Of a stretch of DNA of 64,000 nucleotides, positions 17,747 through 26,125 are shown piece by piece. Under the pieces are notes generated by a model, which saw only the letters and a list, made by a program, of their open reading frames with translations, ran no database searches and was not told the DNA's origin. Numbering within the stretch: position 1 is the first letter of the stretch; the number at the start of each line of letters is the position of its first letter. This DNA is from Bin87 sp963666415. Its GTDB lineage: Bacteria; Chloroflexota; Dehalococcoidia; Lucifugimonadales; UBA3495. Position numbers and translations under genes: made by a program. The DNA is taken from contig CAXXPD010000003.1 in NCBI GenBank assembly GCA_963666415.2, positions 2,170,001 through 2,234,000 of the forward strand. Direction: 5' to 3'.

Positions 17747-17844
17747 CGTGCGCCGACCCCGCTACACCGTCCCGTGGTGGAGGTGTGGTAAATTAGTCAG
17801 CCGCTAACGGCATCCGAACCGATTTGGCTATCGTAAATGACGTG

Positions 17845-20487
17845 ATGACAAGCGGCGCCCAAATGATCGAGCGTGCCCGTAACTTGGCCGGGCGCATGAC
17901 ACCCACCATCCACCGTCCCAATGTTGGCGGGCTGGAGTGGGTATTTCTGGCCATCATCGCCGTGGCCGTCGGGATGCGCCTGTGGGAGCTGAACGGGCGG
18001 ACGATGCACTACGACGAGGCCATTCACCTGCATTTTGCGTGGAAACTGGCCCAGGGCGTGGAGTTTGTTCACTCGCCGTGGATGCACGGGCCGCTGCAGA
18101 TAGAACTGGTGGCGGCGTTGATCAAATTCGTCGGCGACACCGACTTTCTGGCGCGGCTGCCTTACGCCCTGTTTGGTGTCGCGCTGGTGGCGATGCCCTA
18201 CTTCCTGCGCGAGCAACTTGGCAGCAAGGGAGCCGTCTGCGCTGCGATCATCCTGGCGATGTCGCCAACTTTGCTGTACTTCAGCCGGTTCGGACGTAAC
18301 GACATCCTGATGGCGGTGTGGGCGCTGCTGCTGCTGATTGGGCTGTGGCGATACACCGCCACCAGCCGCAGCCGGTACCTCTATTGGTCGGCGCTGGTGG
18401 TCGCGCTGATGCTGGCCAGCAAGGAAACCGCCTATTTCATCATCCTGTTCTTCGGCATAGCGGCGCTGGCGCTGGGGTTCCGGCAACTTTGGGCATTATC
18501 GATGCGACGCTGCAGTTGGTCGGACATCAACGGCGCCGGCGGATTCTTCATCCTGCTAGCGACCCTGACCCTGCCGCAGGCGGCGGCGATGTTGGCGGTG
18601 ATTCAGCGACCATTGGGGTTGACGCTGGTGGCCAAAGACTCCGGGGCAACCGGAGAGACGGGCGCTCCGGTTTGGACGGAACCCTTCGTAACGCTGCCGG
18701 TTTGGGAGTCGCCGCTCTGGTTGGGAATGCTGGCCGCGGCTGCGCTGGCTGGCGTGATGGCTGGATTGGCATGGTGGAAATGGCGGGGGCCAACCCCAGT
18801 CAGCGGCCTGATTCTCGCTGGCGCGGTGGTGGTGGCAACGGCGGCAAGTATCGCGGCGGTGGCGGTGGCAACCGTGCAACCCCTGGGCCAGCCGGTGGCT
18901 AGCCTGCTTCCCAACGCCAGCGCCGCCAACATGGTTGTTGTAGATTCTGGAGCGGCAGCGGCCCTCATATTGGTGGCGGTCGTGATTTTGCGACTGGAAC
19001 AGATTTCGATGCGTCGCATCACACTGATGCTGGGGCCGGCCGTGTTGCTGACGTTGCTGTGGCGATTCTTGCTGTCGTCCGACGTGATGCTAACCGGAGC
19101 TGCATTGCCCGACTCGGCGGCGGCAACCGCGGATCTGGAAGCTGGACGGATCGCCGTCAACTATCTGGTGCCCGTGTTGGTGCTGCTGGGCTTGTTTGCC
19201 GTGAGCGTGGCGGTGGGAGTGTCTTGGGGCGGCGGCGTCTGGCTGATTGCCGCTGGCATCTTCTACGCCGTCTGGACAGCGCTCTACACGACGCTGTTCA
19301 CCAACACCGCCGGGCTGTTTACCGGCTCGTGGCAAAGCCTGGGCTACTGGCTGGCGCAGCAGGAAGAGGCGCGGGGGAATCAGCCCTGGTACTACTACGG
19401 CGTCGGGTTGACGGTGTACGAGCTGCTGGCGCTGGTGTTCGGACTTGTCGCCGTTGTTTGGCTCATCAGGCGGCGGGAACCCTTTGGGCTGGTGCTGGCC
19501 GGCTGGACAATCGCAACGCTGGCGGTGTACACGACCGCTGGCGAAAAGATGCCCTGGCTGCTGGTGAACATCACCGTGCCGCTGGCGCTGGTAGCGGGCA
19601 TGCTGCTGGGTCATCTTGCGGATGGTATGCCCTGGCAGCGATTGGGTCGGCGCCACGTGTGGCTGCTGGTGTCGGGACCGACGTGGCTAATTGGCGCCGT
19701 GTGGGTAGGCTGGCTGGCCGTCGGAGAGGTTGGGGTCAACATCGCGGCGTGGCTGGCTGCTCTGATTCTGCTACCGGGCGCGGTGCTGATTTGCTGGTTG
19801 ATGAGAGCACAGCCCAACGGCGGGAAGGCAGTGGCTATGGGCGTTGCGGCGTTGTTGCTGGCCTTCGGCACCATGACGGCGATGCGGGCCGCCTACACTT
19901 ACGACGATTCCAACCTGGAGGTGCTGGTTTACGCGCAGGGCTCCTACGAATTGACCGAGACTTATCGGGAGTTGGAAAGTTCGGCGCTGGCGTCCCAACC
20001 CACCCCGCCGTCGGTGAAGGTGGATTACGATATGTGGTATCCGTTCCAGTGGTATGTGAGGGCTGAAACGCAAAACGGCATCGTGCAGTTCGACACATTC
20101 TGCCCCAGCGACTCCGATGACGATTCTGAAGACGATTCTGAGGACGATTCTAAAGACGAACCTAAGGAATGCCGCCAGGTTGGCGCGGACACGGTTCCAC
20201 AAGTGTACCTGGCCGAGAGCGGCCACGCGGTAAGCGGGGAGGTGGAAGAAACCTGGGCGAAGTCGGGGCCGATGCGGAACCTGCTATGGTATCCTGAAAC
20301 CTACCGCAGGCCCGATGAAAGTCGCACCGAGACCTCGTTCTGGCGGCAACTTTCCGCCGACGTGAATTTTTTCACCGCAACCGCCACCGAACCCGCCAAG
20401 TGGCGTCAAGCCCTGGGGTACATCGTCGCCCGACATCAGGGCAGCGACTGGTATAAGGCCGAATACTATCGATACGACCGGAAATAA
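17845..20487 (+). CDS. Agl23-like multi-pass membrane protein (TIGR03663 family)
   Basis: A large integral membrane protein with roughly a dozen hydrophobic segments, resembling glycosyltransferase family 39/OST folds. The N-terminal loop has the family signature MHYDEAIHLHFAWKLAQG, with acidic residues after the first membrane segment as in GT-C lipid-phosphate-sugar transferases. TIGR03663 proteins are found beside flippase-like and N-glycosylation genes in archaea and Chloroflexota, and their exact reaction is not settled. A soluble C-terminal part contains an acidic Asp/Ser repeat (residues ~758-772). The ATG at 17845 is my choice; GTG 17842 and TTG 17824 are also in frame and none has a clear ribosome site. 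It heads a three-gene unit with the next two genes. Confidence 0.85.
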   Translation: MTSGAQMIERARNLAGRMTPTIHRPNVGGLEWVFLAIIAVAVGMRLWELNGRTMHYDEAIHLHFAWKLAQGVEFVHSPWMHGPLQIELVAALIKFVGDTDFLARLPYALFGVALVAMPYFLREQLGSKGAVCAAIILAMSPTLLYFSRFGRNDILMAVWALLLLIGLWRYTATSRSRYLYWSALVVALMLASKETAYFIILFFGIAALALGFRQLWALSMRRCSWSDINGAGGFFILLATLTLPQAAAMLAVIQRPLGLTLVAKDSGATGETGAPVWTEPFVTLPVWESPLWLGMLAAAALAGVMAGLAWWKWRGPTPVSGLILAGAVVVATAASIAAVAVATVQPLGQPVASLLPNASAANMVVVDSGAAAALILVAVVILRLEQISMRRITLMLGPAVLLTLLWRFLLSSDVMLTGAALPDSAAATADLEAGRIAVNYLVPVLVLLGLFAVSVAVGVSWGGGVWLIAAGIFYAVWTALYTTLFTNTAGLFTGSWQSLGYWLAQQEEARGNQPWYYYGVGLTVYELLALVFGLVAVVWLIRRREPFGLVLAGWTIATLAVYTTAGEKMPWLLVNITVPLALVAGMLLGHLADGMPWQRLGRRHVWLLVSGPTWLIGAVWVGWLAVGEVGVNIAAWLAALILLPGAVLICWLMRAQPNGGKAVAMGVAALLLAFGTMTAMRAAYTYDDSNLEVLVYAQGSYELTETYRELESSALASQPTPPSVKVDYDMWYPFQWYVRAETQNGIVQFDTFCPSDSDDDSEDDSEDDSKDEPKECRQVGADTVPQVYLAESGHAVSGEVEETWAKSGPMRNLLWYPETYRRPDESRTETSFWRQLSADVNFFTATATEPAKWRQALGYIVARHQGSDWYKAEYYRYDRK
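20117..20160 (+). repeat. 12-bp coding tandem repeat (Asp/Ser/Glu)
   Basis: About three and a half copies of a 12-base unit like GACGATTCTGAA, encoding DDSE repeats in a predicted extracytoplasmic part of the Agl23-like protein. In-frame units can change number without breaking the gene. Confidence 0.7.
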
Positions 20488-20607
20488 CGGATTGCCCGGA
20501 GGGTGCGCCGCGTCGCCGCTTTTTGCCTATGGAGCCAGGGGGTCTGCCCTCATGCCGCCCCTTTCCTCGGCGTACTCGGATTGTTTGGCGCAGCGACGCG
20601 ACGTTTA

Positions 20608-21744
20608 ATGGGCTTTTTGCTGGGCAGTTGGCGGTTTTGGGCGGGTGTTGCGGTCAGCGTCATAACCCTAGCGGTGTTGGTGCTGCTGGTGGACCGGCAA
20701 GAACTCGTGGTCGCATTGAAATCGGCGAATTACCTCTACCTCGCGCCGGCCGTAGTCATTTATTTCATCGGGCAATGGTTTCGGAGTATGCGGTGGCAAT
20801 TCCTGCTGTCCCCGGTGGCAAACATTCCGGTGAAGCGCCTGTATCCGGTGGTAATCATCGGGTATATGGCCAACAACGTGCTCCCGGCCCGACTGGGTGA
20901 ACTGGTGCGGGCGTTGCTTCTGTCGCAGCGTGAGCCGGAAGTGAGCGCGCCGGCATCGATCGCGACGTTGAGCGTGGAGCGGTTGTATGACGGGTTGACG
21001 CTGCTGACGATTGGCGCGGTGGCCGCTCCAGTGTTATTGGCCGCCGGTTTGTTCGACGGAGCGAGTGCGTCCTACCGGACTACGGCGTTGCTACTGGCCG
21101 TTGGGGTGATGCTCAGCTTTGTGGTGGCGCTGGTGGGGTTCACCGCTCTGGCCGTGAGTCAGCGAGCAGTCAACGGACTCATCATAGCTACCCGTATTCT
21201 GCCCGGGCGTTTCCGACCGCTCGCCGGGGAGATAATACGAGGCTTCGTCGAGGGACTGGGGACGCTCAATTCGCCGCGCAAGCACGTCACGCTGTTTTTT
21301 ACCTCGCTGCCCGTGTGGTTGGCGGAGGCTGGCGTTTATCTAATCCTGGCTTACTCGTTTGACCTCCACACCTACTTCCCATCTTTCTGGCTGTTGGCTC
21401 TGGCCGTGCTGCTGGTGATGGTAACTTCCAACCTGGTTACGGCGATTCCAGCATCGGTGGGTGGCATTGGGCCGTTCGAGGTGGTTGCGCAGCAGACGTT
21501 GGTGGGCCTTGGCATCGGAGCGGCGGCGGCGGCGTCTTACTCGGTAGCAGTGCATCTCGTGGCGTTGTGGCTGCCAGTGAATCTGGTGGGAGTTGTGCTG
21601 CTGCTACGGCTCAACTTGTCGCTGCGCGGGTTGACCACGTTGCCCGACAGTTCGTCAGAAACGGTGGCCAGCTCTGACCTGGAACCGCCCCCCGACGGCG
21701 GGATCAACCCCGATAGCCCGATCCGGGCGGTGGAGGACGACTAA
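20608..21744 (+). CDS. YbhN/UPF0104-type flippase-like membrane protein
   Basis: A multi-pass membrane protein of the lysylphosphatidylglycerol-synthase TM family (PF03706). Members lacking the synthetase domain are thought to move lipid-linked intermediates across the membrane. Hallmarks are FRSMRWQFLLSPVANIPV, IGYMANNVLPARLGELVRA, and a late NLVTAIPASVGGIGPFE. I chose the ATG at 20608, at the start of the first membrane helix (LLGSWRFWAGVAV). The frame is open to a GTG at 20503, but that has its GGAGG directly adjacent and an atypical N-terminus. The gene ends three bases before the next. Confidence 0.85.
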   Translation: MGFLLGSWRFWAGVAVSVITLAVLVLLVDRQELVVALKSANYLYLAPAVVIYFIGQWFRSMRWQFLLSPVANIPVKRLYPVVIIGYMANNVLPARLGELVRALLLSQREPEVSAPASIATLSVERLYDGLTLLTIGAVAAPVLLAAGLFDGASASYRTTALLLAVGVMLSFVVALVGFTALAVSQRAVNGLIIATRILPGRFRPLAGEIIRGFVEGLGTLNSPRKHVTLFFTSLPVWLAEAGVYLILAYSFDLHTYFPSFWLLALAVLLVMVTSNLVTAIPASVGGIGPFEVVAQQTLVGLGIGAAAAASYSVAVHLVALWLPVNLVGVVLLLRLNLSLRGLTTLPDSSSETVASSDLEPPPDGGINPDSPIRAVEDD

Positions 21745-21747
21745 CCG

Positions 21748-23079
21748 ATGCGAGTGGGCATTATTGGTGGCGGAGCGGCCGGACTGGCGGCGGCTTTCGA
21801 GTTGACCAGACAGGGGCACTTCGCCGAGGTATTCGAGGTCGCCCCGTTCCTGGGAGGACAGGCGTCAACCTTCCCGGTGGGCGGCGGCCAACTGGAGCGC
21901 GGCTACCACCATCTGTTCGTCAGCGACACCGACATGGTGCAGTTGATTGAAGAAGTGGGCCTGGGCGACTCGCTGCAATGGCTGGAATCGCGGGTGGGCC
22001 TGTATCACGGCGGTCGCATCTGGGACTTCGCCACGCCGATGGACTTGCTCCGCTTTTCGCCGTTGAGCCTCGTCGACCGCATCAGGTTGGGACTGTGGAC
22101 GTTTGTGCTGCAGAAAACCCGCAACTGGCGCAAATTCGAGGGCGTAACCGCCGCGGAGTGGGTGCAGGCGCACATGGGCGATGCCGCTTGGCGCGTTATC
22201 TGGGAGCCGATGCTGCGGGGCAAGTTCGGCGACTATTACGATCAGGTCGGCATGACCTGGTTGTGGGGCAAAATCTTCCTGCGCGTATCGTCGCGGCGGC
22301 GGCTGGAAAAGGAACGGCTTGGTTATCCCATGTGCAGCTTCGGCACCGTGTTCGACGTCTGCGGCCAGCGGGTCGTGGAGCAGGGCGGGCTGGTTCACAC
22401 CGGTGCGGCGGTGCGGAGCGTGGTCGTATCGGACGGGACCGCCACTGGTCTGGTTGCCTCGGTGGACGGCCAACCCGAGCGCGTTTACGACTACGACGCC
22501 GTCATCGCCACCACGCCATCCTACGTGTTCACCCGGCTGGTGCCCGAGCTGCCCGACGATTACCGCGCGGTGCTGCAATCGGCGCGTTATCTATCAGCCG
22601 TATTGATGATTCTGGTGCTGGACCGTCCGCTGTCATCCAAGTACTGGCTCAACGTGGCCGACCGGTCGCTCCCCTTCGTCGGCATCATCGAGCACACCAA
22701 CATGATTGACCGTAACCTGTACGGCGGGCATCACATTGTGTACCTGACCAACTACCCCGACCGGGAAAGCGAGCTGTACCGGAAGGAACCGGCGGATTTG
22801 CTGGAAGAATTCATCCCCCATCTGCAGAGCATCAATCCCGATTTTTCGCGGAACTGGATCGTGGATTATCACCACCACCGCGTGGACGGCGCCCAACCCA
22901 TCATCGGCGTCGGCTATAGCGAGCAGATTCCCGACCACCGCACACCGCTACAGCGGTTGTACCTGGCGAACACCACGCAAATCTACCCCGAGGACCGGGG
23001 CACCAACTACTCCGTCCGCATGGGCCGGCAGGTGGCGCGTATGGTGCTGGAAGATGCCGCGCCCGGAACCACGCCCTGA
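21748..23079 (+). CDS. FAD-dependent oxidoreductase (protoporphyrinogen oxidase/desaturase-like)
   Basis: A 443-residue flavoprotein of the amine-oxidase superfamily. The N-terminal dinucleotide motif is VGIIGGGAAGLAAAFELTRQG, followed by GGQASTF and a conserved ERGYHHLFVSDTDM. The C-terminal FAD motif is LYLANTTQIYPEDRGTNYSV. Such proteins in Chloroflexota often follow Agl23-type and flippase-like genes, which suggests a role in making or modifying a lipid carrier or envelope sugar. That is inference from context. It starts three bases after the preceding stop, so it is tightly coupled. Confidence 0.88.
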   Translation: MRVGIIGGGAAGLAAAFELTRQGHFAEVFEVAPFLGGQASTFPVGGGQLERGYHHLFVSDTDMVQLIEEVGLGDSLQWLESRVGLYHGGRIWDFATPMDLLRFSPLSLVDRIRLGLWTFVLQKTRNWRKFEGVTAAEWVQAHMGDAAWRVIWEPMLRGKFGDYYDQVGMTWLWGKIFLRVSSRRRLEKERLGYPMCSFGTVFDVCGQRVVEQGGLVHTGAAVRSVVVSDGTATGLVASVDGQPERVYDYDAVIATTPSYVFTRLVPELPDDYRAVLQSARYLSAVLMILVLDRPLSSKYWLNVADRSLPFVGIIEHTNMIDRNLYGGHHIVYLTNYPDRESELYRKEPADLLEEFIPHLQSINPDFSRNWIVDYHHHRVDGAQPIIGVGYSEQIPDHRTPLQRLYLANTTQIYPEDRGTNYSVRMGRQVARMVLEDAAPGTTP

Positions 23080-23304
23080 ACCCAACTGCGCCACGCCAGC
23101 GCCGAAAGTCGGCGGGCGGCGTCGGCTGCAATTCACGCGGTAATATCGCGGCCGGCCAACAACCGCCATTCACCCGGCGTCGCCGCCGATTTTACCGTCG
23201 CTGCCGACCTGTTTTCGCGCTATCAGCGACCGAAAACCACGCTCAACCTGATGTAAACCTGCATCGGGATGCCGAGCCAGGGCAATCGCATATTAGATGG
23301 CTAG

Positions 23305-25187
23305 AAAGCGGGCCGGAAACTGGAGTGGTTTTGGCCAAGGGTTATACTCCGGGCAATCGAGGCTAACGGAGCAGAGCAATGCTGGGCAAGCGTTCGGACC
23401 AAAAAGGGCCTTTGGGAAGCGGACCGGTTGTATCTGGACTACGTGGGCCAGGACACCTTCTACGGCTTGCTGGCCTCACTGCGGGGCCAGTTGTTCCGCG
23501 ATGACGATTTCGCCGAGATCTACTGTCCGGACAATGGCCGGGACAGCGTGCCGCCCAGCCTGCTGGCCACGGCGCTGCTGCTGCAGACCTACGACAAGGT
23601 GAGCGACGCCGAGGCCAAGGCGAGGGCTGACTTCGACATCCGGTGGAAGGTGGCGTTGGGGATTGAGATTGAGGATAGACCCTTTGCCAAGAGCACGCTG
23701 CAGATGTTCCGGGCGCAGTTGATACTGCACGACAAGGTGCGGGAGGTGTTCGAGAGCAGCCTGCGATTGGCGCGGCAGTCGGGCTACCTGAAAAAACGTG
23801 GGATGCGGGTGGCGCTGGACACGACCTACATCCTGGGACGGGGCGCGGTGAAGGACACTTACAATCTGCTGGCGGACGGGATGGTGAAGCTGATGCGGGT
23901 CCTGGCGGCCGTGGCGAACACCACCGTCAGGGAATGGGCCGAAGGCCAGGGGTACGACAAGTACCTGGGTTCCAGCATCAAGGGCGAGGCGGCGATTGAC
24001 TGGTCGGACCGCAGAGCGCGGGCGGCGTTGCTGGCTGAGATAGTGGCCGACGCGGACCGGCTGCTGGAACTGGCGCGGCGGGCGTGGGTGGAATTGCCCG
24101 AGGACAGCGCCCAGCGGCAGATCATAGTGGACGGGGCGGAGTTGCTGGGACAGTTGCTGCACCAGGACATCGAGCGCAAGAGCGGCGATGCTGATGCTCA
24201 TGCTGATGACGGGGTGAGCCTCAGGGACGGGGTGAGCAAGGACCGGATGGTGTCGGTGCCTGACCCGGAGATGCGCCACGGGCACAAGAGCAGCCGGCGG
24301 CGCTTCAACGGACACAAGGCGGCCATCGTGGTGGACACCGACAGCCAGCTGATCACCGCCGTGGACGTGTTGCCGGGCAACGCTCCCGACAATCTGGGGG
24401 CATTGGAACTGGTGGAGCAGAGCGAAGCGAGCACCGGCTCGGTGGTGCAGGAAGCCATGGGCGACGCCGCCGATGGGGACGGCGGGACCCGCCAGACCTT
24501 CGCCGACGCGGGAAGGCAGTTGGTGGCCAAAGTGCCGGGCCGGCCCAACCGGAGCCATTTTCCCAAGGATGACTTTCACCTTGACTTGGCCGCGGGCAGT
24601 TGCACCTGTCCGGCGGGACAGGTTACCCACGCCATGGTGTCGGCGGGGAAACGGACGGATGCCGCGGGCCGGGTCTACCGATTGCAGGCCTTCCAGTTCG
24701 ACGGGGCGGTATGTCGGGCATGTCCACTGCGGTCCCAGTGCATCGCGGCCAAAGGCAGGCCGGGACGCAGAGTGCTGATCCACCCGCAGGAAGCCCTGCT
24801 GCAGGAGGCACGAGCGTTGCAGCAAAGCGCTGCCTACGACGAGTATCGAGCGCGACGGGTGCTGGTAGAGCATCGGCTGGCGCGGCTGGTCCAGCTGGGA
24901 ATCCGCCAGTCCCGCTACTTCGGTAGGGTCAAAACCCGATTCCAGGTGTACTTGGCTGCCACGGTGGCCAACCTGACCCTGGTGTTGGGCAACATCGGTC
25001 TGTCAGGCGGTACCAGTGGCGGCGCAGCAGGCCACCGCGTCGTCCTCAATGATGTCCACGCTGTTGTCGCCAATACTGCGGCCAATTTGGGCGCTGTCCG
25101 GCTCGGACAACTATGGTCCGTGATTTTGCTCACCACGGCTTTACTGCCGCAACTCCACTTCCGAATCAGGGCTTTCCGGCCCGGTTT
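23305..25187 (+). mobile_element. IS1182-family element inside ISAs1-B
   Basis: The 1883-bp element lies between CTAG at 23301-23304 and CTAG at 25188-25191, a 4-bp palindromic duplication as expected for IS1182 relatives. The ends, read inward, are AAAGCGGGCCGGAAA and AAACCGGGCCGGAAA (14 of 15 identical). It interrupts ISAs1-B three codons before that transposase's stop. Confidence 0.9.
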
Positions 25188-25191
25188 CTAG
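23428..25191 (+). CDS. IS1182 family transposase (N-terminal frameshift)
   Basis: The transposase covers LYLDYVGQDTFYGLLASL, SKSTLQMFRAQL-like (FAKSTLQMFRAQLILHD), the Asp motif RVALDTTYILG, AIVVDTDSQLITAVDVLPGN, the Cys-rich CRACPLRSQC, and a C-terminal YLAATVANLTLVLGN. The family's usual N-terminus (MLGKRSDQKG then LWEADR) is present, but split. The ATG at 23379 and the rest are in different frames, with a one-base offset in the A5-G3 run at 23400-23408. The 23428 start is only where the long frame opens (TTG). Its TAG stop (25189-25191) lies wholly within the CTAG target copy. Confidence 0.85.
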   Translation: MYLDYVGQDTFYGLLASLRGQLFRDDDFAEIYCPDNGRDSVPPSLLATALLLQTYDKVSDAEAKARADFDIRWKVALGIEIEDRPFAKSTLQMFRAQLILHDKVREVFESSLRLARQSGYLKKRGMRVALDTTYILGRGAVKDTYNLLADGMVKLMRVLAAVANTTVREWAEGQGYDKYLGSSIKGEAAIDWSDRRARAALLAEIVADADRLLELARRAWVELPEDSAQRQIIVDGAELLGQLLHQDIERKSGDADAHADDGVSLRDGVSKDRMVSVPDPEMRHGHKSSRRRFNGHKAAIVVDTDSQLITAVDVLPGNAPDNLGALELVEQSEASTGSVVQEAMGDAADGDGGTRQTFADAGRQLVAKVPGRPNRSHFPKDDFHLDLAAGSCTCPAGQVTHAMVSAGKRTDAAGRVYRLQAFQFDGAVCRACPLRSQCIAAKGRPGRRVLIHPQEALLQEARALQQSAAYDEYRARRVLVEHRLARLVQLGIRQSRYFGRVKTRFQVYLAATVANLTLVLGNIGLSGGTSGGAAGHRVVLNDVHAVVANTAANLGAVRLGQLWSVILLTTALLPQLHFRIRAFRPGF

Positions 25192-26125
25192 GACTTTGAG
25201 GAGGTAGTCGTGGTCCCAGCCGGCCTTCTTGCGTTTGGCCTTGATGCCGACTTTGGCGGTGCGCTCCTGTTTGAGCAGGTTCAGGGTCAAGTGTCGCACC
25301 ACCGCCAGGTTTTGGTCGGCGTGGCCGGTTCTGACTCGGCAGTGGTCTTCATCAAAGGCCATGTCCAGCACCCAATGGAGGCTGTTCTCGATACCCCAGT
25401 GCTGACGGCTGGCCTGGAGTAGGGATGCCGCGTTGGGCGGGTAGCTGCAGATGTAGTAACGGACCTCCGAGGGTGGGTCCTGGGGTGCTTGCCGAGGTGC
25501 TTGCGGGTGGACGCCCCGTCGGTAGCACACCTTGGCCACGCCTTTTAGTCCTGGCCAGCGCCGGTGAGGATCCACGTAGGCCAGTTCTGCTGGGTCGGTG
25601 ATCACCCAGCACTCCCGGGTCTCCAGGCGTCCGTGGCCTTTGTCCACCTGGCGATGGTAGTCCGGTCGATGGTAGGCGGGTTCTTCGGCAAGACTACCTT
25701 CCTGAGCGCTACCTTCCTGAGCGCTACCTTCCTGAGCGGCGCCTTCCTGAGCGGCGCCTTCCTGAGCGGCCATCTGAAACAGGTCCTGGATGTTTCCGTA
25801 GAGTTCCCCCTGGTTGGACTTCACCGCCAGCAGGTAGTCGGCGCCGCCGTCGACGATCTGCTGGGCAATCTCGGTCTGGCAGCCCATGGCGTCGATGGTG
25901 ATGATGCACCCGCGCAACTCCAGCAGCGCCAACAACTGGGGGATGGCGGTGATTTCGTTGGAATGGGCCTGGGTGCGGGTTTGGCCCAGCACCAGGTGAT
26001 TCTGGGCGGCCCAGGCGCTCACCAGGTGCAGCGGGGCCCGGCCTTGCCCCCGGTCATGGCAATCTCCTCAGGGTCTTGCCGTCGATGGCCACCACCTCTC
26101 CCTGGGTCAACTCGGCCACCGATTG
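25141..26125 (-). pseudogene. ISAs1-B transposase, C-terminal part
   Basis: From the IS256 junction (26118-26125) the gene reads VAELTQGEVVAIDGKTLRR, containing the first catalytic Asp. A one-base insertion near 26056-26066 then stops the frame. The next frame continues with LVSAWAAQNHLVLGQT, IITIDAMGCQTEIAQQIV and GIENSLHWVLDMAFDEDHC. At 25191 the sequence enters the IS1182, and the last ~18 residues up to the stop at 25141 are IS1182 sequence, not transposase. A pentapeptide repeat lies in the middle (see 25694-25768). Confidence 0.9.
25694..25768 (-). repeat. Five 15-bp tandem repeats in ISAs1-B transposase
   Basis: Five consecutive 15-base units occur: three are CTACCTTCCTGAGCG and two are GCGCCTTCCTGAGCG. 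Read on the minus strand they encode AQEGA/SAQEG-type pentapeptides between the second catalytic Asp region and the conserved HGRLETRECWVI. Type A elements lack this segment. Confidence 0.9.

Noticed and set aside
23476..24873. A 465-codon minus-strand frame over the IS1182 gene
   Set aside because: It is antisense to a clear transposase and rich in His, Pro and Arg, as expected from reverse GC-rich codons.
25694..25768. CRISPR-like repeats
   Set aside because: The units are directly adjacent without spacers and encode a pentapeptide repeat in a transposase.
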